DNA of 64,000 bases. It comes from Caulobacter endophyticus. GTDB taxonomy: Bacteria; Pseudomonadota; Alphaproteobacteria; Caulobacterales; Caulobacteraceae. Both the position numbers and the translations under genes were made by a program. The DNA lies in contig NZ_JARQWV010000010.1 of the NCBI RefSeq assembly GCF_029543245.1, forward strand, positions 1-64,000, in the 5' to 3' direction. The notes under the pieces are model-generated. The model saw nothing but the letters and a program-made list of their open reading frames with translations. It had not been told where the DNA came from and made no database searches. Positions 45,145-53,010 of the stretch are shown in pieces. Positions within the stretch are counted from its first letter, which is position 1. Every line of letters begins with the position of its first letter.

Positions 45145-46011
45145 ATGTGCGACGACGACATCCACCCCGGCCTGGTTCATGACCCCCGCGTCTCGCGCCG
45201 CACGTTCGGCCTGATGACCGCCGCGGCCGGGGGCCTGGCCGCCACGGCCGCCCGCGCCGACGACAAGGTCGTCGAGACCGACGTCGTCATCAAGACGCCC
45301 GACGGCGAGGCCGACGCGGCCCTGTTCAAGCCGGCCGGCAAGGGCAAGTGGCCAGCCGTGCTGATCTGGCCCGACGTTATGAGCCTGCGGCCGGTGTTCC
45401 GCGACATGGGCCGCCGCCTGGCCGCCGCCGGCTACGTGGTGCTGGTGCCCAACCTCTATTATCGCGCCAAGAAGGCCCCGGTGATCGATGGGACCTTCAA
45501 CTTCGCCAACCCCGAAGACCGCGCCAAGATCACGCCCCTGCGCGCCACGGTCACGCCGGAAGGCACCGACCGCGACGCCCTGGCCTATGTGGCCTTCCTC
45601 GACGCGCAGAAGGAAACCGACAAGGGCCGCAAGATCGGCGTGCAGGGCTACTGCATGGGCGGACCGCTGTCGTTCCGCACCGCCGCCGCCGCGCCGGGCC
45701 GCATCGCCGCCGTCGCCAGCTTCCACGGCGGGGGCCTGGTCACCGACCAGCCGACCAGCCCGCACCTGCTGATCCCCAAGACCCACGCCGAGTACCTGAT
45801 CGAAGTCGCCGACAACGACGACAAGAAGGAGCCCGACGCGAAGGACAAGCTGAAGGCGGCCTTCGCGGAGGCCAAGCGCCCGGCCAAGGTCGAGGTCTTC
45901 GCCGGCGCCGCCCACGGTTGGACGGTCAAGGGCAGCCAGGTCTACAACGAGGCCGCCGCCGAACAGGCCTGGACCAACCTTCTGGACCTCTACAAGCGCG
46001 CCCTGCGCTGA
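45145..46011 (+). CDS. exported dienelactone hydrolase family protein
   Basis: The 288-residue protein has a Tat-type signal (SRRTFGLMTAAAGG, residues 17-30, cleaved near ARA). The dienelactone hydrolase core has LIWPDVMSLRPVFRDMGRRLA, the Cys nucleophile in GYCMGG (about residue 171), and a His in AGAAHGW. Family enzymes open lactones of aromatic degradation, but many have other esterase roles. Confidence 0.9.
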   Translation: MCDDDIHPGLVHDPRVSRRTFGLMTAAAGGLAATAARADDKVVETDVVIKTPDGEADAALFKPAGKGKWPAVLIWPDVMSLRPVFRDMGRRLAAAGYVVLVPNLYYRAKKAPVIDGTFNFANPEDRAKITPLRATVTPEGTDRDALAYVAFLDAQKETDKGRKIGVQGYCMGGPLSFRTAAAAPGRIAAVASFHGGGLVTDQPTSPHLLIPKTHAEYLIEVADNDDKKEPDAKDKLKAAFAEAKRPAKVEVFAGAAHGWTVKGSQVYNEAAAEQAWTNLLDLYKRALR

Positions 46012-46025
46012 TGTAGACGGAGGGC

Positions 46026-46730
46026 ATGAGCCTCATCACCACGGTCGGCGTCGACGCCGACGACACCCTCTGGCACTGCGAAAGCCTGTTCCGCCTGACC
46101 CACAAGCGGTTCGTCGAGCTGCTGTCCGACTTCGGCGACGAGGAGCGGATCAACAGCCAGTTGGCCGTGGCCGAGAAGCGCAACCTGCGAGTCTATGGCT
46201 ACGGGGCCAAGGGCTTCACCCTGTCGATGATCGAGACCGCGCTGGACCTGACGGACGGCGCGGTCTCCACCCGCGTGATCCGCGAGATCCTGGCCGTGGG
46301 CCGCGAGATGCTGACCGAGCCGGTCGAGCCCCTGCCGGGCGTCGAGCGGGCGCTGGCCGAGCTTTCCAAGCGCTACCGCCTGATCCTGATCACCAAGGGC
46401 GACCTCCTGCACCAGGAGCAGAAACTGGCCGCCTCGGGCCTGGGCGACCTGTTCGCCGCGGTCGAGATCGTTTCGGAGAAGGACGCGGGCACCTATCGCC
46501 GGGTGTTCGAGCGCTATGGCACCGGCGCCGAGCAGGGCTTGATGGCCGGCAACTCGATGCGCTCGGACATCCTGCCGGCCCTGGAGGCCGGCGCCTGGGG
46601 CGCGCTGATCCCCTACCCGCTGGTCTGGGCCCACGAGGCGGCCGAGGCGCCGCAGAACCATCCGCGCTATGTGGAACTGGCCTCGATCGGCGAGCTGCCG
46701 GCGTTCGTGGATCACGTTTCGAGGTCGTGA
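46026..46730 (+). CDS. HAD family hydrolase
   Basis: The 234-residue protein starts MSLITTVGVDADDTLWHCES, with nucleophile and acid-base Asp in DADDTLW. LILITKGD gives motif II and EKDAGTYRRVF motif III, followed by GNSMRSDILPALEAGAWG. It is a haloacid-dehalogenase-type phosphatase; substrate is unknown. GGAGGG precedes the ATG by 3 bases. It is 14 bp after the dienelactone hydrolase, so the two probably form an operon. Confidence 0.92.
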   Translation: MSLITTVGVDADDTLWHCESLFRLTHKRFVELLSDFGDEERINSQLAVAEKRNLRVYGYGAKGFTLSMIETALDLTDGAVSTRVIREILAVGREMLTEPVEPLPGVERALAELSKRYRLILITKGDLLHQEQKLAASGLGDLFAAVEIVSEKDAGTYRRVFERYGTGAEQGLMAGNSMRSDILPALEAGAWGALIPYPLVWAHEAAEAPQNHPRYVELASIGELPAFVDHVSRS

Positions 46731-46754
46731 CCTTCTCCCAACACCCAGCCCTCG

Positions 46755-47846
46755 CTATGGGAGAGGTTTCTTTTTCTTTCCCCAGCCCGCGATCGCATCG
46801 CGCGCGGGCTTCTCGAAATACATCAGCGACGCATAGCTGACCGGGATCAACACCAGGCCCCAGGCCAGGCACCACAGGCGCATGACGTCGCCGTCCAGGT
46901 GCAGCATCCCCAGACCCACCCAGTTCAGGGCGATCTTCAGCACGATCGGGTGGAGCATGTAGACCGAGTAGGACAGCTGTCCCCAGGGCGCCAGCCAGCG
47001 CACCACGGGGCCGGGCTTCACGGGGGCGTTGTCGGCCGCCACGCCCAGCAAGCCGACGGCGTAACAGACGAACAGCAGCACATCGCGATCCATCTGCACG
47101 GCGCAGCCGGCGATGAAGGCGACGCAGGAGGCGAAGAACCACCACTTCGCACCGGGCAGGCGGCCCAGCGGCCCGCGGATCTTGTAGGCGATCATGCCGA
47201 CCAGGAAGCCGGGCGCGGCCCGGGCGATGCCGAAGTCGGCGGTCCACATGTGGAAGGGCTGCTGCGCGGGAATGGCGAACAGCGCCGCCAGAATCACCGC
47301 CGTGACCAGGGTCAGCCAGGCCGTTCCCCGCATGGCCAGCCACAGCAGCAGCGGCAGCAGCAGGTACATCGCCCACTCGGCGCTGATCGACCAGCTGACG
47401 AAGTTGAAGGTCTGGGCCCGGCAGATGCCGAAGGCCTGCAGGTTCAGGATATTGGGCACGACGCAGGCGGGGTCGTAGCGGCTGGGGTCGCGGTCGTTCA
47501 CCAGGCCCATGACCCCGGCGACGGCGATGACGATGAAGACCCCCAGCGTCAACCAGTGCAGCGGCATCAGCCGCGCCACGCGCTTCTGCAGGAACCAGCG
47601 GAAATCCGACACGGTGCGGATCCTGCCCGTATAGACGGCGCTGATCACATAGCCGGAGATCACGAAGAACAGGTCGACGAGCAGGCTGAAGCTCTTGACC
47701 GTATCGTCCACCGCCTGCCAGCGGCCGTCGATATTGATGAACCGGTTGAAGTGGAAGACGACGATCAGCACCGCGCCCAGCGCCCGCAGGGCGTCCAGGT
47801 GCAGCATGTCGTCGGAATCGGTCTTGAGCGGCGGGAACTTCTTCAC
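46755..47846 (-). CDS. acyltransferase family 3 (OafA-like) membrane protein
   Basis: The 363-residue protein has about ten spans. The family signature LDALRALGAVLIVVFHFNRF is near the N-terminus, and DLFFVISGYVISAVYTGRI and WSISAEWAMYLLLPLLL are further family blocks. It probably O-acylates a cell-surface glycan or lipid. It follows a VanZ-like gene on the same strand. Confidence 0.9.
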   Translation of the reverse strand: MKKFPPLKTDSDDMLHLDALRALGAVLIVVFHFNRFINIDGRWQAVDDTVKSFSLLVDLFFVISGYVISAVYTGRIRTVSDFRWFLQKRVARLMPLHWLTLGVFIVIAVAGVMGLVNDRDPSRYDPACVVPNILNLQAFGICRAQTFNFVSWSISAEWAMYLLLPLLLWLAMRGTAWLTLVTAVILAALFAIPAQQPFHMWTADFGIARAAPGFLVGMIAYKIRGPLGRLPGAKWWFFASCVAFIAGCAVQMDRDVLLFVCYAVGLLGVAADNAPVKPGPVVRWLAPWGQLSYSVYMLHPIVLKIALNWVGLGMLHLDGDVMRLWCLAWGLVLIPVSYASLMYFEKPARDAIAGWGKKKKPLP

Positions 47847-47883
47847 GCCGCAGTCGTGATCTCTGCCGTAACGACGGTCAAGC

Positions 47884-48252
47884 TCAGCCGGCGGGCAGCC
47901 TGCGGCGGATGGCGCCGACCAGGCTGTAGGCGTAGGCCGCCGTCACGCCGCAGAAATCGGCCACCAGGTCGCCCCACGACATGTCGCGACCGGTGAAGTG
48001 CTGCACGATCTCGATCAGCCCGCCGAAGGCCACGAGAACCAGGCCGATCCGCCACAGCCGGCTCTTGGGCAGGGCCAGGCAGCCCAGCACGGCCAGGACA
48101 TAGAAGACGATGAAGTGCTTGGCCTTGTCCCACGGGATCAGGCCGACGCTGTCGTCGCCCGGCGTGATCGCCTTCCAGAACGCATAGGCGGCGGCCGCCA
48201 CGAACACGGCGAAGGCCAGCCAGTTGATCTTGCGCTTGAAGCTGCGGGACAT
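47884..48252 (-). CDS. VanZ-like membrane protein
   Basis: The 122-residue protein has four spans and the VanZ pattern: DKAKHFIVFYVLAVLGCLAL, GLIEIVQHFTGRDMSWGDLVADFCGV. Family function is unclear outside teicoplanin resistance. It is 37 bp before the acyltransferase on the same strand, so probably co-transcribed. Confidence 0.88.
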   Translation of the reverse strand: MSRSFKRKINWLAFAVFVAAAAYAFWKAITPGDDSVGLIPWDKAKHFIVFYVLAVLGCLALPKSRLWRIGLVLVAFGGLIEIVQHFTGRDMSWGDLVADFCGVTAAYAYSLVGAIRRRLPAG

Positions 48253-48525
48253 CTGGGCTCCTGGAGGACGCGAGCCCCTGCCCTAGCCGCTCACCTGGGG
48301 CGTGAAAATGGCGCGTGGGCGGTTCGCGGCCATTCTTGTCGCGCTCTGCACGGGAAGTGCACTGGCTCGGAGGCTTTCGCGCCGAGCCTTCCCCCAACTG
48401 CTTCCCTCGCCCTTGTGGCGAGGGCCCATGCCGGAAACCGCTCAAACCCGGGCCAACCTGTCGAGATCTGAGCAGGCTGACACATGGATCCTGGGCACAA
48501 GGCCCAGGAAAGCAAGGAATAAGCA
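48253..48525. other. 273-bp gene-free region with repeat fragment and hairpins
   Basis: A partial palindromic-repeat-like segment (about 48366-48430) includes cctcgcccttgtggcgagg. A hairpin CCTGGGC-acaag-GCCCAGG lies at 48490-48508. No coding frame was found. Confidence 0.5.
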
Positions 48526-48550
48526 GCGGACGGGGGCAAGCCCCATCCGC
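48526..48550 (-). terminator. terminator-like hairpin after serA
   Basis: The stem gcggacgggg / ccccatccgc with one mismatch lies 14 bp past the serA stop on the minus strand. The following tract (TGCTTATTCC) is only weakly T-rich. Confidence 0.6.
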
Positions 48551-48563
48551 CGCCCGATCATCC

Positions 48564-50141
48564 TCAGAAAGTCAGCGCGCGGGCTTCCTTCACGTGCGGC
48601 AGGGCCTGGATCTTAGCCAGCAGTTCTTCGCTCGGAGCCTGGTCGACGCCGACCAGGGCGATGGCGTCTTCATCGGCCGAGACGCGGCCCAGGTTGAAGG
48701 TGGCGATGTTCACGCCCGCTTCGCCCAGCAGCATGCCCAGGGCGCCGATGAAGCCCGGCTTGTCGAGGTTGTTGATGTAGAGCATGGCCGGCGAGAAACC
48801 CGCGTCCAGCTCCATGCCCTTGACCTCGATGACGCGCGGGGCGCCGGCGATCACCGTGCCGGCGAAGGCGCGCTTGCCCTTCTCGGTGGTGATGGTCACG
48901 CGCAGCAGCGAGTCGTAGGTCGGGCTCTTTTCCTGGCGGCTTTCCGAGACGGTCACGCCGCGTTCCTTGGCCACGGCCGGAGCCGAAACCATGTTGATCT
49001 CGGCCAGCATCGGCTTAAGCACGCCGGCGAGCGCAGCCGAGGTCAGCGGCTTGACGTTGAGGTTGGAGACCTCGCCCTCGAAGGCGATGTCGATGGCCTT
49101 GATGCCGAAGTCGACCATCTGGCCGGCCAGGGCGCCGATCTTCTCGGCCAGGGCCACGAACGGCTTCAGCTTCGGGGCTTCCTCGGCGCTGACCGAGGGG
49201 CTGTTGAGGGCGTTGGTCACGGCGCCGGTCAGCAGGTAGTCGCTGACCTGCTCGGCCACCTGCAGGGCCACGTTCTCCTGGGCTTCCGAGGTCGAGGCGC
49301 CCAGGTGCGGGGTGGCCACCACCTTGTCCGAACCGAACAGCGGGTTTTCCTTGGCCGGTTCGGTAACGAACACGTCGAAGGCCGCGCCCGCCACGTGGCC
49401 TTCGTCCAGCAGCTTGCGCAGGGCGGCTTCGTCGACCAGGCCGCCGCGGGCGCAGTTGACGATCAGCACGCCCTTCTTGGTCTTGGCCAGGTTCTCGGCC
49501 GACAGGATGTTGCGGGTCTTGTCGGTCAGCGGGGTGTGCAGGGTGATGACGTCGGCGCGGGCCAGCAGCTCTTCCAGCTCGACCTTCTCGACGCCCATCT
49601 CGATGGCGCGTTCCGGCGACAGGAAGGGGTCGTAGGCCACGACCTTCATCTTCAGGCCGAGAGCCCGGTCGGCGACGATGCCGCCGATGTTGCCGGCGCC
49701 GATCAGGCCGAGCGTCTTGGCGTACAGCTCCACGCCCATGAAGCGGTTCTTCTCCCACTTGCCGGCTTGCGTGGAGGCGTCGGCGGCCGGGATCTGGCGG
49801 GCCAGGGCGAACATCATGGCGATGGCGTGCTCGGCCGTGGTGATCGAGTTGCCGAACGGGGTGTTCATCACCACGATGCCCTTGGCCGTGGCGGCCGGGA
49901 TGTCGACATTGTCGACGCCGATGCCGGCGCGGGCGATGACCTGCAGCTTGTGGGCGGCGGCGATCACGTCCTTGTCGAGCTTGGCGCCCGAGCGGATGGC
50001 GATGCCGTCATAGTCGCCGATGACGGCGATCAGTTCGTCTTTCGACAGGCCGACCTTGATGTCGAAGTCGAGGCCGCGGTTCTTGAAGATGTCGACGGCG
50101 GCGGGGGAGAGCTTGTCGGCGATGAGGACGCGAGGAGCCAT
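48564..50141 (-). CDS. serA: D-3-phosphoglycerate dehydrogenase
   Basis: The 525-residue protein has N-terminal APRVLIADKLSPAAV, the NAD loop GLIGAGNIGGIVADRALGLKMKVVAYDPF (about 145-173), catalytic ARGGLVDE and HLGASTSEAQ, then an extended ASB domain and a C-terminal ACT domain (about 450-525). It is the long form that oxidises 3-phosphoglycerate, the first step of serine synthesis. The ACT domain may bind serine. It follows serC and a small HEAGH gene on the same strand. Confidence 0.97.
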   Translation of the reverse strand: MAPRVLIADKLSPAAVDIFKNRGLDFDIKVGLSKDELIAVIGDYDGIAIRSGAKLDKDVIAAAHKLQVIARAGIGVDNVDIPAATAKGIVVMNTPFGNSITTAEHAIAMMFALARQIPAADASTQAGKWEKNRFMGVELYAKTLGLIGAGNIGGIVADRALGLKMKVVAYDPFLSPERAIEMGVEKVELEELLARADVITLHTPLTDKTRNILSAENLAKTKKGVLIVNCARGGLVDEAALRKLLDEGHVAGAAFDVFVTEPAKENPLFGSDKVVATPHLGASTSEAQENVALQVAEQVSDYLLTGAVTNALNSPSVSAEEAPKLKPFVALAEKIGALAGQMVDFGIKAIDIAFEGEVSNLNVKPLTSAALAGVLKPMLAEINMVSAPAVAKERGVTVSESRQEKSPTYDSLLRVTITTEKGKRAFAGTVIAGAPRVIEVKGMELDAGFSPAMLYINNLDKPGFIGALGMLLGEAGVNIATFNLGRVSADEDAIALVGVDQAPSEELLAKIQALPHVKEARALTF

Positions 50142-50201
50142 GATCAGGTGTTCCTTGTCGGCGGTCGGACCGCGCTTGTGTCTTTGTTTCGAAAGCCGCG
50201 C

Positions 50202-50681
50202 TCAGCGAAGCCAGCGCAGCATGTGCGGGAAGGGAGCGACCCCGCGCTCGGCCGCCTGTCGCGGCTCGAGAGCAAGGCCGTAGACCTGGAGCAGGGGCAC
50301 GCCGATGGCGCCGCCCGACGTGAAGGTCTCGACCAGCCACCCGGCGTCGCCCTTGTAGCCTTCCGGATGGAAGACCACGCCGGGGTCGAGCTCCAGGTGG
50401 GTGAGCGCGGCCCAGGACCACGCCAGGGCAGCCATCTCCTCGCCGTCGGAGGGTTCGAGCCGTTCGGCCTTGCGGCCTTGCGGTTCGGTGACGGCGATGT
50501 GGCCGGCCTCGTGCAGGATGTCGCCGGGGTGGGCGAGCCGCTGCTCGTCGATCACCAGTCCCCCGAAGCGGATGTCCACTCCGGGAAGAAAGGTGTCGTC
50601 GGGCAGCTCGCCCGCCGTGACGTCGATGCCGATGCCGATGACGAAGTCGGCCAGGCGCTGCGTCAGGGGATCGGCGAACAC
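50202..50681 (-). CDS. hypothetical protein with HEAGH motif in serine operon
   Basis: GTG at 50681, 5 bp after the serC stop, starts a 159-residue protein (VFADPLTQRLADFV). It contains DILHEAGHIAV (about residue 56), a HExxH zinc-protease-type motif, then EMAALAWSWAALTHLELDPG and GWLVETFTSGGAIGVPLLQ. No signal peptide was seen. Placement between serC and serA suggests co-expression, not a known role. The HExxH may bind metal without peptidase activity. Confidence 0.72.
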   Translation of the reverse strand: MFADPLTQRLADFVIGIGIDVTAGELPDDTFLPGVDIRFGGLVIDEQRLAHPGDILHEAGHIAVTEPQGRKAERLEPSDGEEMAALAWSWAALTHLELDPGVVFHPEGYKGDAGWLVETFTSGGAIGVPLLQVYGLALEPRQAAERGVAPFPHMLRWLR

Positions 50682-50686
50682 CGGCT

Positions 50687-51877
50687 TCAGGCCGCCTGGA
50701 GCGTGGCCGCCTTGGTTTCGGCGAAGGCCCAGTCGAGCCACGGCGTCAGGGCCTCGAGGTCCGAGGCCTCCACCGTCGCCCCGCACCAGATGCGCAGGCC
50801 GGCCGGAGCGTCGCGATAGCCGCCGATGTCGAGGGCCGCGCCCTCCTTCTCGAGCAGGCTGGCCAGCTTCTTGGCGAAGTCGGCCTGGGCGTCGGCGGGC
50901 AGGGCGGCGATCTGGGCGTCCACCACCTTCAGGCACACCGAGGTGTTGGAGCGGATTTCCGGGCTGGCGGCCAGGAAGTCGACCCAGTCGGTCTTCTCCA
51001 CCCAGTCGGCCAGCACCTTGAGGTTCTGGTCGGCGCGGCCTTGCATGGCTTCCAGGCCGCCGATCGAGGCGCCCCACTGCAGGGCGTCGAGCGCGTCTTC
51101 CACGCACAGCATCGACGGGGTGTTGATCGTCGCGCCCTCGAACAGGTCGAGCGTGACCTTGGCCCCCCCGTCCTTATTTGGCTTGGTCATGCGGAACAGC
51201 TTGGGCATCGGCCAGGCCGGGACGTAGCTTTCCAGGCGGGCCACGGCGCGCGGCGACAGGATCAGGATCCCGTGCGCGCCCTCACCGCCCAGCGCCTTCT
51301 GCCAGGAGAAGGTCACGACATCGAGCTTGGTCCAGTCCAGGTCCTGGGCGAAGGCGGCGCTGGTGGCGTCGCAGATGGTGATGCCTTCACGGTCGGCCGA
51401 GATGAAGTCGGCGTTGGGCACGCGCACGCCCGAGGTCGTGCCATTCCAGGTGAAGACCAGATCCTTGGCCGGATCGACCTTGGCGGTGTCGGGCAGCTCG
51501 CCGTACGGGGCGCTCAGCACCTCGACGTCCGGCAGCTTCAGTTGCTTGGTGACGTCCGTGACCCAGTCCTTGCCGAAGGACTCGAAGGCCATCAGTTGCA
51601 CGGGGCGGGCGCCCAGCATCGACCACATCGCCATCTCGACGGCGCCGGTGTCCGAACCGGGGACGATGCCGATCAGGAACTCGGCGGGCACTTCCAGCAC
51701 TTGCCGCGTCTGGTCGATGGCGGCCTTCAGGCGCGCCTTGCCCAGCTTGGAGCGGTGCGAACGGCCGAGGACCGCGTTCCTCAGATTTTCGGGGGACCAG
51801 CCGGGGCGCTTGGCGCAGGGGCCGGAAGAGAACTCGGGGCGAGCCGGACGGATTGCCGGCTTGGCGAGGGTAGTCAT
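50687..51877 (-). CDS. serC: phosphoserine aminotransferase
   Basis: The 396-residue PLP enzyme (start [14 protein letters not shown]) has [34 protein letters not shown] and [23 protein letters not shown], the PLP-lysine segment. This matches the SerC form typical of alphaproteobacteria. It converts 3-phosphohydroxypyruvate to phosphoserine. GGGAGA lies 7 bases upstream of the ATG. A candidate leader RNA precedes it. Confidence 0.95.
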   Translation of the reverse strand: MTTLAKPAIRPARPEFSSGPCAKRPGWSPENLRNAVLGRSHRSKLGKARLKAAIDQTRQVLEVPAEFLIGIVPGSDTGAVEMAMWSMLGARPVQLMAFESFGKDWVTDVTKQLKLPDVEVLSAPYGELPDTAKVDPAKDLVFTWNGTTSGVRVPNADFISADREGITICDATSAAFAQDLDWTKLDVVTFSWQKALGGEGAHGILILSPRAVARLESYVPAWPMPKLFRMTKPNKDGGAKVTLDLFEGATINTPSMLCVEDALDALQWGASIGGLEAMQGRADQNLKVLADWVEKTDWVDFLAASPEIRSNTSVCLKVVDAQIAALPADAQADFAKKLASLLEKEGAALDIGGYRDAPAGLRIWCGATVEASDLEALTPWLDWAFAETKAATLQAA

Positions 51878-51883
51878 AGCGAT

Positions 51884-51975
51884 GTCTCCCATCCTTACAG
51901 ATGGACTGCGCCCCGTTGGGGGGGCGTGGCCCGCCGGCGAGAAACCGCGTTTCAGCCCGGAAGGCAAGACCGAAA
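51884..51975 (-). ncRNA. candidate serC leader RNA motif
   Basis: On the minus strand the leader holds hairpin cgcccccccaacggggcg, then catctgtaaggatg, which carries the ribosome-binding region of serC. A conserved serC motif of unknown function has been described upstream of serC in alphaproteobacteria. Placement and hairpins fit, but I could not check the consensus. Confidence 0.45.
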
Positions 51976-52024
51976 TTTTGAAAATTTATTCCACGCCCCG
52001 CGACCGATCGTCCGGCGAGGGCAA

Positions 52025-52450
52025 TTATTTTGCGGTTCGGGCCCGTTTGCGCATGACCGCCATCGTCCCGAACAGGATGCAGAGCAAAACCCCGATCGTG
52101 TTGACGTTGTTGACCGCCTTGTAGAGCGTGTCGTGCGGCCGCTCGACCACCAGGTAGAAGGCGTGAAGGCTGAACTGCACGGCCTGCAGGATCATCGCCA
52201 CGCCGATCCACGGGCTGACGAAGCGCATGGCCAGGAACAAGAAGGCCGCCGCCAGCGCCGCCTCGTCGGCCAGCAGGGCCACGGGCTGGGCGCTGTCGGG
52301 CAGCAGGCGATGGATCAGGAAGGCCACCAGCGCGCTCGCCACCACCGCCGCGCCGCCCAGGCGCTCGGCCTGGCCGCCCTTCACCCACGCGAAGAGCACC
52401 AGCGCCAGGATGGCGGTCCAGATCAACGGCGCGATGAGAAAGACGAACAT
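52025..52450 (-). CDS. hypothetical four-span membrane protein
   Basis: The 141-residue protein starts MFVFLIAPLIWTAIL and has hydrophobic segments at about 2-21, 31-48, 58-92 and 115-132, ending in a basic tail RKRARTAK. The start codon lies only 6 bp after a terminator hairpin whose 3' arm contains the only visible ribosome-binding site. Function is unknown. Confidence 0.7.
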   Translation of the reverse strand: MFVFLIAPLIWTAILALVLFAWVKGGQAERLGGAAVVASALVAFLIHRLLPDSAQPVALLADEAALAAAFLFLAMRFVSPWIGVAMILQAVQFSLHAFYLVVERPHDTLYKAVNNVNTIGVLLCILFGTMAVMRKRARTAK

Positions 52451-52452
52451 GC

Positions 52453-52480
52453 AAAAGGCCCCTAACTCACATTAGGGGCC
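52453..52480 (-). terminator. terminator between two minus-strand genes
   Basis: A perfect 9-bp stem (ggcccctaa / ttaggggcc) with loop CTCACA is followed on the minus strand by TTTTGC and the ATG of the next gene. It ends the transcript of the 52511-52846 gene. Confidence 0.85.
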
Positions 52481-52510
52481 CTGCTAAGTTAAAGTCTTGC
52501 AACCTGCGCT

Positions 52511-52846
52511 TTAGGCGACGCCGCGAAGCGAGCCGAGGGTCTTGATATCTTCCTCGGTCTTTTCTTCGACGCCGACCAGCTTGGTGCGAATACCCACGCG
52601 GAGCTTCACTTCGCTGAGCTCGTTGTGCATGTCGACCATGGCGCTGCGGGCTTCTCCCAGCGCGGCCAGGGCCTCGACCAGCTTGGCGCTGGCCTTGTCA
52701 CCGACGACCGCCGACAGACCCAGATCCTTACGGGCCTTCAGCAGATCCGCCATCAGTTCGGCGGCTTGCACCATCGCGCCATCGACGGCGTTTTCAGTCG
52801 CCCAAAGCTTGTTGGCGACTCGTTGAGCTACAAAAACTTTTTCCAC
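52511..52846 (-). CDS. conserved helical protein of unknown function
   Basis: The 111-residue protein starts at GTG (EKVFVAQRVANKLWATENAVD), with GGAGGA 6-11 bases upstream. It is almost entirely alpha-helical, with ELMADLLKARKDLGLSAVVGDKA and LVEALAALGEARSAMVDMHNEL, ending TLGSLRGVA. It contains no signal, membrane span or catalytic motif. The pattern is familiar from Caulobacterales hypothetical proteins; I cannot name it. Confidence 0.75.
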   Translation of the reverse strand: MEKVFVAQRVANKLWATENAVDGAMVQAAELMADLLKARKDLGLSAVVGDKASAKLVEALAALGEARSAMVDMHNELSEVKLRVGIRTKLVGVEEKTEEDIKTLGSLRGVA

Positions 52847-53010
52847 ACCCGACTCCTCCAGAGAACCGAGTGAATAGGTAAACGAATCATTAACGTCGCC
52901 GCAATCGAAAATGCGCCCTAGCGTTGTTTTGTCGCGACTGCACCTGGGGCTGGAAGCGAGTCGTTAGGAACCTTGCGGCAAAATGGCCATGTTTGACCTG
53001 CGGAAGGGCC

